Shown in pieces: positions 7,112 through 11,775 of a stretch of 11,775 nt of DNA; the first letter of the stretch is position 1; each line of letters starts with the position of its first letter. Below the pieces are notes generated by a model, which was not told the DNA's origin, did not search any database, and saw only the letters and a list, made by a program, of their open reading frames with translations. Position numbers and translations under genes: made by a program. The DNA is from DASSWG01 sp041689995 (GTDB lineage Bacteria > Bacteroidota > Bacteroidia > Flavobacteriales > Flavobacteriaceae): the NCBI GenBank assembly GCA_041689995.1, contig JBDNFD010000172.1:1-11775 (forward strand). Reading direction: 5' to 3'.

Positions 7112-8107
7112 TTAGGAATTATAAGCCCATTTCAAATAAATGGAGCCCCAAGTGAATCCGCCCCCAAAAGAGGCAAAAATCATATTATCCCCTTTTTTAA
7201 ATTGCTTTTCGAAATCGCTAAGCAACAAGGGGAGAGTTGCAGAGGTCGTGTTTCCATAACGCTGAATATTTATCAGCACTTTTTCCGGCTCCAACTTCAT
7301 ACGGTTGGCGGTCGCATCAAGAATACGTTTGTTGGCTTGGTGCGCTACCAACCAATCTACATCGTTGTGATCAAGTTTGTTCTGAAGCATCACGCGTTCA
7401 CTGACATCTGCCATATTGGTCACCGCAAATTTAAAAACCGTTTTTCCATCTTGAAACACATAATGCAGCCGATCGGCAACGGTTTCAGCACTTGATGGCA
7501 AAAGTGATCCTCCAGCTTTAACCTTTAGAAAATTTCGTCCAAAGCCGTCGCTGCGCAGATATTCATCTTGCATTCCCAGTCCTTCAAAATTGGGTTCAAA
7601 CAAAACCGCACCGGCGCCATCACCAAATATAATGCAGGTGGAGCGATCGGTATAATCAATAATGGAAGACATTTTATCCGCGCCAATAAGTAGGATTTTT
7701 TTGTATTTGCCACTTTCGATAAAGCTTGCAGCCGTGGACATTCCGTATAAAAACCCGGAACAGGCTGCTTGTAAATCGAATGCAAACGCATTGACCGCTC
7801 CAATTTCAGTGGCCAGATAAACCCCCGATGCAGCCACGAGCACGTCTGGTGTAACGGTGGCAAAAATGACCAAATCAATTTCTTTGGGATCCAGGTCTGC
7901 TTTTTCCAATAGATTCTGAGCCGCTTTGATCGCCATATAGGACGTACCTTTTGTTTTGTCCTTTAATATACGCCGTTCTTTAATCCCGGTTCGAGAGGTG
8001 ATCCACTCATCATTGGTGTCCACCATGCCTTCCAGCATTTTGTTGGTCAATACATCCTCTGGGACGTAACCACCAACGGCGGTAATGGCAGCTCTGATTT
8101 TATGCAT
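7112..8107 (-). CDS. fabH: Beta-ketoacyl-ACP synthase III
   Basis: FabH condenses an acyl-CoA primer with malonyl-ACP to start each fatty acid; in Bacteroidota branched primers are commonly used. The 331-residue thiolase-fold protein has the complete Cys-His-Asn triad: Cys116 in DLQAACSGFLYG, His256 in VAHQANKRIL and Asn286 in RYGNTTSATLPL. The C-terminal oxyanion loop GGGFTWGS (315-322) and the CoA-side WITSRTGIKERR (35-46) are also present. I chose MHKIRAAITAVGGYVP (ATG at 8107) because family members begin directly before this strand. The longer frame to 8179 adds 24 unconserved residues and would run through a promoter-like box at 8125-8132. It lies 19 bp upstream of accB, linking primer condensation with malonyl-CoA supply. 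Confidence 0.95.
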   Translation of the reverse strand: MHKIRAAITAVGGYVPEDVLTNKMLEGMVDTNDEWITSRTGIKERRILKDKTKGTSYMAIKAAQNLLEKADLDPKEIDLVIFATVTPDVLVAASGVYLATEIGAVNAFAFDLQAACSGFLYGMSTAASFIESGKYKKILLIGADKMSSIIDYTDRSTCIIFGDGAGAVLFEPNFEGLGMQDEYLRSDGFGRNFLKVKAGGSLLPSSAETVADRLHYVFQDGKTVFKFAVTNMADVSERVMLQNKLDHNDVDWLVAHQANKRILDATANRMKLEPEKVLINIQRYGNTTSATLPLLLSDFEKQFKKGDNMIFASFGGGFTWGSIYLKWAYNS

Positions 8108-8124
8108 GTAATAGAATTTATGTA

Positions 8125-8156
8125 TAAAGGTACATGTTGTTTTATGCGGAAAACAA
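8125..8156 (-). promoter_or_regulatory. Candidate promoter for fabH-accB-accC
   Basis: On the minus strand TTG (complement of 8154-8156) and TACCTTTA (complement of 8125-8132) are separated by 21 bp, one mismatch from the Bacteroidota TTG/TAnnTTTG pattern. A start of transcription near 8118 would give a leader of about ten bases before the fabH ATG at 8107. Confidence 0.35.
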
Positions 8157-8273
8157 GCGGGAAAGGTACGACTTTCCAAAAAGCCATATCTTCAAATTTA
8201 ATTGTTTTCTCTTTCTGCCATTCGAAATAAGCTTTTCAAGCCCATTTTTCCGTTTAAAAAGTAGTCCTAAAAC

Positions 8274-8308
8274 AAAAAACCCTCGCAGAAGGAGAGCTTT
8301 TTGGGTTT
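8274..8308 (-). terminator. Probable rho-independent terminator after rpmF
   Basis: On the minus strand AAACCC (from 8303-8308) pairs with GGGTTT (from 8277-8282), with an inner CTC/GAG pairing, and a T-run follows. It lies about 55 bp past the rpmF stop and separates the DUF177-rpmF transcript from fabH. Confidence 0.45.
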
Positions 8309-8364
8309 CCGAAGTTGAAATTCATCAACTCGTTAAAATAATAAGCTTCCGCCTTCCGGGGGAA

Positions 8365-8562
8365 TTAGGCCTCTACTACTTCCGTATCATCGATCAAAAT
8401 CTGCCCGCGATAATACAATTTTCCTTCATGCCAGTGAGCCCGGTGATAAATATGCGCTTCTCCCGTTGTCGAATCGGTAGCAATTTGGGGAACTGTCGCT
8501 TTGTAATGCGTTCTTCTTTTATCTCTTCTTGTTTTGGATATTTTTCTCTTTGGATGTGCCAT
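8365..8562 (-). CDS. rpmF: 50S ribosomal protein L32
   Basis: This is a small basic protein of the large ribosomal subunit, 65 residues. The opening MAHPKRKISKTRRDKRR is the unmistakable L32 signature, followed by THYK and CPxCG-lacking middle and HRAHWHEGKLYYRGQ near positions 40-54. The usual zinc-ribbon cysteines of C+ type L32 are absent, so it is the zinc-independent form; this is common in Bacteroidota. It begins 9 bp after the DUF177 stop, the conserved DUF177-rpmF pair found across bacteria, and is certainly co-transcribed with it. Confidence 0.96.
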   Translation of the reverse strand: MAHPKRKISKTRRDKRRTHYKATVPQIATDSTTGEAHIYHRAHWHEGKLYYRGQILIDDTEVVEA

Positions 8563-8571
8563 GGCTACGTG

Positions 8572-9111
8572 TTATTTATCTTTTAGTAAGGTTTTCAATT
8601 TATTCCATCGAGGATCAATTTCCTCGCTATTCTTTTTGTCTTCTTCCGATTTCGGACTTAATTCTTCCAGTTTTTCCAATACATCCGATTTCAAACTGCC
8701 GTCCGCAATTCCAGGGTGAACGTGTTTTGCGGGAACGGCCAAAACGATGGCCTCATAAATATACTGTTGCACCGCAATTTCATATTCACCAAAGGGAAGA
8801 ATGAGCAGTTCGTCGTTCACTTCTTCATATTCCTGTCCAAATTTCACCTTTAGGGACAAAAATCCTTCAATCGGTTGATCATAAGGTTCATTCGTTAAAT
8901 CGCAATTAATATTAACGCTTCCCAATGCTTTAAAATTCAGTTCAAACATGGTGTTTTTCTTATCGAAAGATAAACTCACCTTTACGTCTGCGCTGTTAAA
9001 ATCTGTATAGTCAAAAAACTCAAAGAACTCGTTGTCAATTTGATATTCAAACTGGTGTTTTCCCAGTTTCATCCCAACATAAGGGATTAAATATTCCTTT
9101 GGCTTTCTCAT
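8572..9111 (-). CDS. DUF177 (YceD-like) protein
   Basis: DUF177 proteins are almost always encoded immediately before rpmF, as here (9-bp gap). In other bacteria they have been linked to 23S rRNA accumulation and large-subunit assembly; the exact activity is not settled. The 179-residue product begins MRKPKEYLIPYVGMKLGKHQFEYQID, the usual flavobacterial opening. A central segment, VNINCDLTNEPYDQPIEGFLSLKVKFG, carries one conserved-looking Cys, followed by an acidic stretch (EEVNDELLILPFGEYEIAV) and HPGIADGSL with a charged C-terminal tail ending in DPRWNKLKTLLKDK. I chose the ATG at 9111. The longer frame to 9159 would start inside a near-perfect promoter -7 box (9157-9164), so it cannot be translated from that transcript. 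Confidence 0.88.
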   Translation of the reverse strand: MRKPKEYLIPYVGMKLGKHQFEYQIDNEFFEFFDYTDFNSADVKVSLSFDKKNTMFELNFKALGSVNINCDLTNEPYDQPIEGFLSLKVKFGQEYEEVNDELLILPFGEYEIAVQQYIYEAIVLAVPAKHVHPGIADGSLKSDVLEKLEELSPKSEEDKKNSEEIDPRWNKLKTLLKDK

Positions 9112-9156
9112 TTCCCTTTCTCTTTCAATCATCTGGCAACCTTCAAAAGGCGGCTG

Positions 9157-9164
9157 CAAATGTA
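9157..9164 (-). promoter_or_regulatory. Promoter -7 box for DUF177-rpmF
   Basis: The minus strand reads TACATTTG, an exact TAnnTTTG match, about 45 bp before the ATG at 9111. No TTG sits at the ideal 17-23 bp distance, so the -33 element is weak or unconventional. The box decides the DUF177 start codon. Confidence 0.45.
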
Positions 9165-9207
9165 TGAAATATTATATTATCCACTAAGCTTATCAACAAA
9201 AAAATGT

Positions 9208-10266
9208 TCATATCTTTCGAGATTGGGTTTTCAGCGGGTTTTTAGTGAGTTTTCGATATTCCTTCCGCTTTTTGAAAATTTTCAATCCTAAAAAAACGGC
9301 TTCCCGAAATGATTGGAAGTCGGCGATTCCCTTTCCGGCAATTTCGTAGGCCGTCCCGTGATCTGGTGAAGTCCTGATTTTATCGAGGCCCGCGGTGTAA
9401 TTCACGCCCTTTCCAAAAGATAAGGTTTTAAAAGGAATTAATCCCTGATCGTGATAGGCTGCGATAATGGCATCAAAATTTTTATAATTTTGTGAGCCGA
9501 AAAAACTATCCGCAGCATAAGGTCCATAGATTAGCGTTCCCGAATTGTTCATTTTTTGAATGGTGGGTTTTAGCACCTCTTCGTCTTCTTTTCCGATCAC
9601 CCCATTGTCCCCACTATGCGGATTAATACCCAAAATGGCGATTTTGGGTTTTCGTATGCCAAAATCCTGCTCTAAGGTTTTGCAAATTATTTTCACCTTT
9701 TTTTCAATCAGTTCTGGGGTTATGTGGCCCGCGATATCCTTCACCGGAACGTGATCTGTCAGCAGACCAACGCGCAATCCCAAACTTTCCGGAGCGATCA
9801 TGAACATCAAGCTTTCTCCGTTCAATTCTTTGGCCAAATAATCTGTATGCCCAGGAAAATGGAACTTTTCGGACTGAATGGTACTTTTGTTGATGGGCGC
9901 GGTAACCAATATATCGATCGTTCCTTCCTTTAAAGAACTTACCGCAGCTTCCAACGATTTGAAGGCGTATTCGCCAATATTTTTATCTTCTTTTCCGAAA
10001 TCGATCGTCACATTTTCCCGCCAAACATTCACCACGTTCACTTTTCCTTCAATAACTTGGGAAGCATCCTGAATACCTTGGAAAACAAGTTCCGATTTAT
10101 ACTGGTTTTTCAAGTGCGACATCAACTTGGTATTGGCAAAAATAATCGGCGTACAGAAATCCAACATTCGCGAATCTTCAAAGGTTTTAATAACGATTTC
10201 GCTTCCAATACCGTTTAAATCACCAATGCTGATCCCGACCTTGATTTTTTCCTTGTGCTTCATCAA
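9208..10266 (-). CDS. pdxA: 4-hydroxythreonine-4-phosphate dehydrogenase
   Basis: PdxA oxidises 4-phosphohydroxy-L-threonine with NAD(P)+; the product decarboxylates and is condensed by PdxJ into pyridoxine 5'-phosphate (DXP-dependent vitamin B6 pathway, cytoplasm). The 352-residue length fits the family (about 330-350). Landmarks are GISIGDLNGIGSEI (11-24), VTAPINK (121-127) and the substrate-binding FPGHTDYLA (137-145, His140-Thr141). The metal-binding histidines His172 (LTDHVPV), His217 (GINPHSGDNG) and His272 (AAYHDQGLIPFK) are present, as is RTSPDHGTAYEIAGKG (298-313). These correspond to His166, His211 and His266 of the E. coli enzyme. The basic C-terminal tail after 330 is longer than usual but plausible. 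Two adjacent ATGs (10266 and 10263) can serve as start. It is separated from DUF177 by 96 bp that hold a new promoter, and is divergent from ribE. Confidence 0.95.
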   Translation of the reverse strand: MMKHKEKIKVGISIGDLNGIGSEIVIKTFEDSRMLDFCTPIIFANTKLMSHLKNQYKSELVFQGIQDASQVIEGKVNVVNVWRENVTIDFGKEDKNIGEYAFKSLEAAVSSLKEGTIDILVTAPINKSTIQSEKFHFPGHTDYLAKELNGESLMFMIAPESLGLRVGLLTDHVPVKDIAGHITPELIEKKVKIICKTLEQDFGIRKPKIAILGINPHSGDNGVIGKEDEEVLKPTIQKMNNSGTLIYGPYAADSFFGSQNYKNFDAIIAAYHDQGLIPFKTLSFGKGVNYTAGLDKIRTSPDHGTAYEIAGKGIADFQSFREAVFLGLKIFKKRKEYRKLTKNPLKTQSRKI

Positions 10267-10281
10267 TTATCATTATTTTTG
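10253..10281 (+). promoter_or_regulatory. Promoter for ribE
   Basis: TTG at 10253-10255, an 18-bp spacer and TATTTTTG at 10274-10281 match the Bacteroidota consensus exactly. Transcription would begin near 10288, leaving a leader of about 26 bases before the ribE ATG. The -33 element lies inside the first codons of pdxA. Confidence 0.55.
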
Positions 10282-10286
10282 CAATA

Positions 10287-10294
10287 CAAAGGTA
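10287..10294 (-). promoter_or_regulatory. Promoter -7 box for pdxA
   Basis: The minus strand reads TACCTTTG, an exact TAnnTTTG match, about 20 bp before the pdxA start. No well-spaced TTG is seen at -33. It lies only 5 bp from the ribE -7 box in the opposite orientation. Confidence 0.45.
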
Positions 10295-10313
10295 AAGCAA
10301 ATATTCTACAAAT

Positions 10314-10901
10314 ATGTTCACGGGAATTATTGAAGAGGTCGGAAAAGTTACCGATCTGAAAAGAGAAAACGGAAACCTTCACCTCACCGTGGAAGCTAAG
10401 TTCACCCCAGAATTAAAGATCGACCAAAGTGTTGCCCACAACGGCGTTTGCCTGACCGTGGTTTCTTTGGGAAAAAACACTTACACCGTAACCGCCATTG
10501 AAGAAACCCTTCTGCGGACAAACATAAAAAAGTTACAAATTGGCGATCCTATTAATTTGGAGCGCGGAATGAAAATAAACGCCCGTTTGGACGGACATAT
10601 CGTACAAGGACATGTGGACCAAATCGGAATTTGTGAAAAAACAGAAACAAAAAACGGCAGTCATATTTTCACCTTTTCTTATGGCCAAAAATCAGAAAAT
10701 GTAACCATTGAAAAAGGTTCCATCACCATTAACGGCGTGAGCCTAACAGTAGTGGATTCGTTTGAGAGCAGCTTTTCCGTGGCCATTGTCCCTTATACTT
10801 TTGAACATACCACTTTTAAACTTTTGCAAGAAGGCCACTTGGTAAACTTGGAATTTGACGTGATCGGAAAATATGTGAAACGGTTGATGGAAAATCGATA
10901 G
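10314..10901 (+). CDS. ribE: Riboflavin synthase, alpha subunit
   Basis: This enzyme dismutates two 6,7-dimethyl-8-ribityllumazine molecules into riboflavin and the pyrimidine precursor, the last step of vitamin B2 synthesis, acting as a homotrimer. The 195-residue product shows the two tandem lumazine-binding domains. The first opens with MFTGIIEEVGKV and has NGVCLTVV (43-50). The second begins around LDGHIVQGHVDQIG (92-105) and has INGVSLTVVDS (138-148). Both halves share the G-V-(C/S)-L-T-V core that marks the internal duplication. It starts at the only reasonable ATG, 47 bp from the divergent pdxA. The leader is far too short for an FMN riboswitch, so RFN control is not expected. It is also called ribC in some annotations. 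Confidence 0.96.
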   Translation: MFTGIIEEVGKVTDLKRENGNLHLTVEAKFTPELKIDQSVAHNGVCLTVVSLGKNTYTVTAIEETLLRTNIKKLQIGDPINLERGMKINARLDGHIVQGHVDQIGICEKTETKNGSHIFTFSYGQKSENVTIEKGSITINGVSLTVVDSFESSFSVAIVPYTFEHTTFKLLQEGHLVNLEFDVIGKYVKRLMENR

Positions 10902-10934
10902 CATCATCGGGATTTTTACTAGGAATTTCCTCGC

Positions 10935-10950
10935 AAAAGATAGATCTTTT
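10935..10950 (+). terminator. Weak terminator-like hairpin after ribE
   Basis: AAAAGATAGATCTTTT forms a 6-bp A/T-rich stem with a TAGA loop and ends in a short T-run, 34 bp past the ribE stop. A second weak hairpin (CGAAAA...TTTTCG, about 10955-10969) follows. Either could end the ribE transcript, but both stems are poor in G/C. Confidence 0.25.
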
Positions 10951-11035
10951 ATATCGAAAATATTTTTCGGCAAATTCAAAAATTTGTCACAGAAATACTT
11001 GATACCAGCTGAAAATTATTTTGAACGGGAAAAGC

Positions 11036-11066
11036 TTGGTGGGGAATGGCTATTTCTATAAATTTG
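11036..11066 (+). promoter_or_regulatory. Promoter for the tRNA gene
   Basis: TTG at 11036-11038, a 20-bp spacer and TAAATTTG at 11059-11066 match the Bacteroidota consensus exactly. Transcription would start near 11073, about 14 bases before the tRNA 5' end. Confidence 0.6.
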
Positions 11067-11086
11067 CACGATTTCAAAAATCAACC

Positions 11087-11160
11087 GGTCCTATAGCTCA
11101 GTTGGTTAGAGCACTTGACTCATAATCAAGTGGTCCCTGGTTCGAGCCCAGGTGGGACCA
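11087..11160 (+). tRNA. tRNA with CAU anticodon (elongator Met or Ile2)
   Basis: A complete 74-nt cloverleaf can be folded by hand. The acceptor stem GGTCCTA pairs with TGGGACC (one G-U pair), and the D arm is GCTC/GAGC. The anticodon stem is CTTGA/TCAAG with loop CTCATAA, and the T arm is CCTGG/CCAGG with loop TTCGAGC. The discriminator is A11160; CCA is not encoded. The anticodon is CAU. The anticodon stem lacks the three G-C pairs of initiator tRNA. Base pairs C4-G69 and C5-G68 match those that E. coli TilS uses to pick tRNA-Ile2 (lysidine, AUA codons), whereas E. coli elongator Met has U4/A5, so Ile2 is a serious possibility. The identity is unresolved from sequence alone. Confidence 0.95.
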
Positions 11161-11172
11161 CGGTCAAAAATT

Positions 11173-11204
11173 AAGCCTTTCAATAAAATTGAAAGGCTTT
11201 TTTA
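11173..11204 (+). terminator. Strong rho-independent terminator after the tRNA
   Basis: A perfect 12-bp stem (AAGCCTTTCAAT at 11173-11184 with ATTGAAAGGCTT at 11188-11199), an AAA loop and a TTTTA tract. It starts 12 bp after the tRNA, marking a single-gene transcription unit. Confidence 0.9.
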
Positions 11205-11239
11205 TTTTCAGGTTTATCCGAAGTGAGCAAATTTGACTT

Positions 11240-11443
11240 TTAAAATTTAAAAAGTTCTTCAAGATTTCTAGCAATTTTGTTCAAAGTGGAAATCGTGCAA
11301 TTAGTCCTTCCAGCTTCAATTCTCGACATATTGGATTTTTCAAAATTACATTTGGCAGCTAAATTTTGCTGTGAGATATTTTTATGGGAACGAAGATCTT
11401 TGATCCGATCCCCAATTTTTTCCAACAAAATTTTATCATCCAT
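11240..11443 (-). CDS. Small XRE-family helix-turn-helix regulator
   Basis: The 67-residue protein consists almost only of a Cro/CI-type HTH domain. KIGDRIKDLRSHKNISQQNLAAKC is helices 1-2, FEKSNMSRIEAGR (34-46) is the turn and recognition helix, and TISTLNKIARNLEELF (50-65) is the closing helices. Proteins of this size act as dimeric repressors in phage, toxin-antitoxin and restriction-modification control (C-protein-like) loci. I use the ATG at 11443 (MDDKILLEKIG). The frame extends to a TTG at 11467, but that would place the start beyond the palindrome at 11446-11465. That palindrome sits directly against the ATG and is a good autoregulatory operator candidate. No recognisable partner toxin or restriction gene is adjacent. 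It is a genuine gene with unknown targets. Confidence 0.82.
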   Translation of the reverse strand: MDDKILLEKIGDRIKDLRSHKNISQQNLAAKCNFEKSNMSRIEAGRTNCTISTLNKIARNLEELFKF

Positions 11444-11445
11444 TA

Positions 11446-11465
11446 GAATTGTCTTGTGACAATTC
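11446..11465. promoter_or_regulatory. Palindrome next to the XRE start, candidate operator
   Basis: GAATTGTC and GACAATTC form perfect 8-bp arms around a TTGT centre. The palindrome begins 2 bp upstream of the XRE start codon and contains the TTG of the outward promoter, so binding here would block both directions. Confidence 0.5.
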
Positions 11466-11484
11466 AAATTTTGTTTTATATTTG
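11454..11484 (+). promoter_or_regulatory. Outward promoter divergent from the XRE gene
   Basis: TTG at 11454-11456, a 20-bp spacer and TATATTTG at 11477-11484 match the Bacteroidota consensus exactly. Transcription would start near 11491 and run right, but only a 24-codon frame (11577-11651) follows before the opposing partial gene. Confidence 0.45.
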
Positions 11485-11493
11485 CCTTATTTG

Positions 11494-11511
11494 GTTATCA
11501 TATATGATAAC
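11494..11511. promoter_or_regulatory. Perfect 18-bp palindrome
   Basis: GTTATCATATATGATAAC is a perfect inverted repeat with no spacer. It lies just after the predicted start point of the outward promoter, a typical repressor-site position; the neighbouring XRE protein is the obvious candidate to bind it, but its arms differ from those of the palindrome at 11446-11465. Confidence 0.55.
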
Positions 11512-11647
11512 TTTGATTTTTTCGAATTCAATACTCAATTTTACTGTTGTCCGATAAAAATTAAAAGTACGGAATTATGGGCTTTAAAGTCAACAAAAGC
11601 GTTGTGATTTCTTTAAAACATAAAAGTAAGCCCCTGCTTTATTGGCT
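11512..11647. other. Gap between XRE control region and the right-edge gene
   Basis: No supported gene. A plus-strand frame from ATG 11577 encodes only 24 residues (MGFKVNKSVVISLKHKSKPL...) and ends at 11651, overlapping the stop of the opposing partial gene. The TGTTGTCCGATAAAA stretch near 11544-11558 reminds me of insertion-sequence ends, but I could find no matching inverted copy in the window. Confidence 0.25.
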
Positions 11648-11775
11648 CTAATGAAACTCAAAATTTCCTTGAAAATAAACCAGATCCCCTTTATTCTTGA
11701 CAAACTCTTTGGCATAGGAATCTACATTGTTGAAAAAGTCTACAAAATTGACATAACTGAAAAGATGTTTTTGTA
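11648..11775 (-). CDS. 3' end of an unrecognised gene running off the right edge
   Basis: The minus-strand frame is open from the window edge to a TAG (complement of 11648-11650), giving the last 41 residues: QKHLFSYVNFVDFFNNVD..., then SYAKEFVKNKGDLV and ending YFQGNFEFH. The composition (Phe, Asn, Lys, Val) and an amphipathic helix pattern look protein-like, and the other minus frames are interrupted. No family is recognised. With so short a piece it may be chance; it needs sequence from beyond the window to judge. Confidence 0.35.
   Translation of the reverse strand, partial: QKHLFSYVNFVDFFNNVDSYAKEFVKNKGDLVYFQGNFEFH

Noticed and set aside
7525..7878. 117-codon frame on the minus strand inside fabH
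   Set aside because: It overlaps the strongly conserved fabH coding frame and has no recognisable protein pattern of its own.
8108..8179. Extended fabH start at 8179
   Set aside because: The extra 24 residues are not part of the FabH fold opening, and a promoter-like box lies inside this segment.
8134..8586. 150-codon plus-strand frame antisense to rpmF and the fabH leader
   Set aside because: It runs through the complement of rpmF and a terminator hairpin; its composition is that of an antisense shadow.
9112..9159. Extended DUF177 start at 9159
   Set aside because: It begins within the TACATTTG promoter box; the family opening MRKPKEYLIP starts at 9111.
10288..10313. FMN riboswitch before ribE
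   Set aside because: The predicted leader is only about 26 bases and no RFN-type structure is present in the pdxA-ribE gap.
11087..11160. tRNA 3' end as an attachment site of an integrated element
   Set aside because: I found no second copy of the T-arm/acceptor sequence in the window and no integrase gene next to it.
11577..11651. 24-residue peptide MGFKVNKSVVISLKHKSKPL...
   Set aside because: Too short, no family, no convincing ribosome binding site, and it overlaps the end of the opposing partial frame.
1..11775. CRISPR array or intact transposase/integrase gene
   Set aside because: No regular repeat-spacer pattern of CRISPR length and no ORF with transposase or recombinase motifs is present.

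Overview
The window looks like a chromosomal segment of a Flavobacteriia member (Bacteroidota). The evidence is the gene order accC-accB-fabH-rpmF-DUF177-pdxA facing ribE, the DUF6029-type secreted protein with its MKK...AQ signal peptide, and several promoters that fit the Bacteroidota pattern TTG-N18-21-TAnnTTTG. I recognise no genus-specific marker.

Left part (about 1-5055) is an accessory, visibly A+T-rich and damaged region. A DUF6029 outer-membrane-type gene (127-894, minus) has lost its C-terminal half. Next to it, on the plus strand, are the remains of a type II restriction-modification system of the EcoRV family. The endonuclease frame (943-1803) keeps the catalytic E...D...DxK residues and the GSGNT recognition loop but has no usable start codon upstream of them. 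The N6-adenine methyltransferase (1800-2342, ATGA overlap) stops being recognisable after FNGMMR, so it lacks the DPPY-type catalytic motif. About 520 bp of non-coding DNA follows, with several sets of helically phased short direct repeats. Then come a hypothetical gene (2905-3357), a secreted TPR/leucine-rich-repeat protein (3413-4783) and a 197-bp imperfect inverted repeat ending in GTTAGAT (4858-5054), which looks like an integron attC site.

Middle part (5055-10313) is ordinary core genome on the minus strand. In transcription order it holds pdxA (vitamin B6), a DUF177/YceD protein with rpmF (ribosomal L32), fabH (initiation of fatty acid synthesis), and accB and accC (biotin carboxyl carrier and biotin carboxylase of acetyl-CoA carboxylase). 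FabH uses the malonyl-ACP derived from the acetyl-CoA carboxylase product, so fabH-accB-accC is a functional unit. Promoter-like boxes lie before pdxA, before DUF177-rpmF and before fabH, and terminator-like hairpins follow rpmF and accC.

Right part (10253-11775): ribE (riboflavin synthase) is divergent from pdxA, and their -7 boxes face each other only 5 bp apart. A CAU-anticodon tRNA follows with its own promoter and a strong terminator. After it come a small XRE-type regulator (minus) beside two palindromes that flank an outward promoter, and the 3' end of an unrecognised minus-strand gene running off the window.

The most notable content is the decayed EcoRV-like system, the attC-like element behind the LRR gene, and the phased-repeat DNA at 2428-2705. 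I did not find a convincing intact new defence system.
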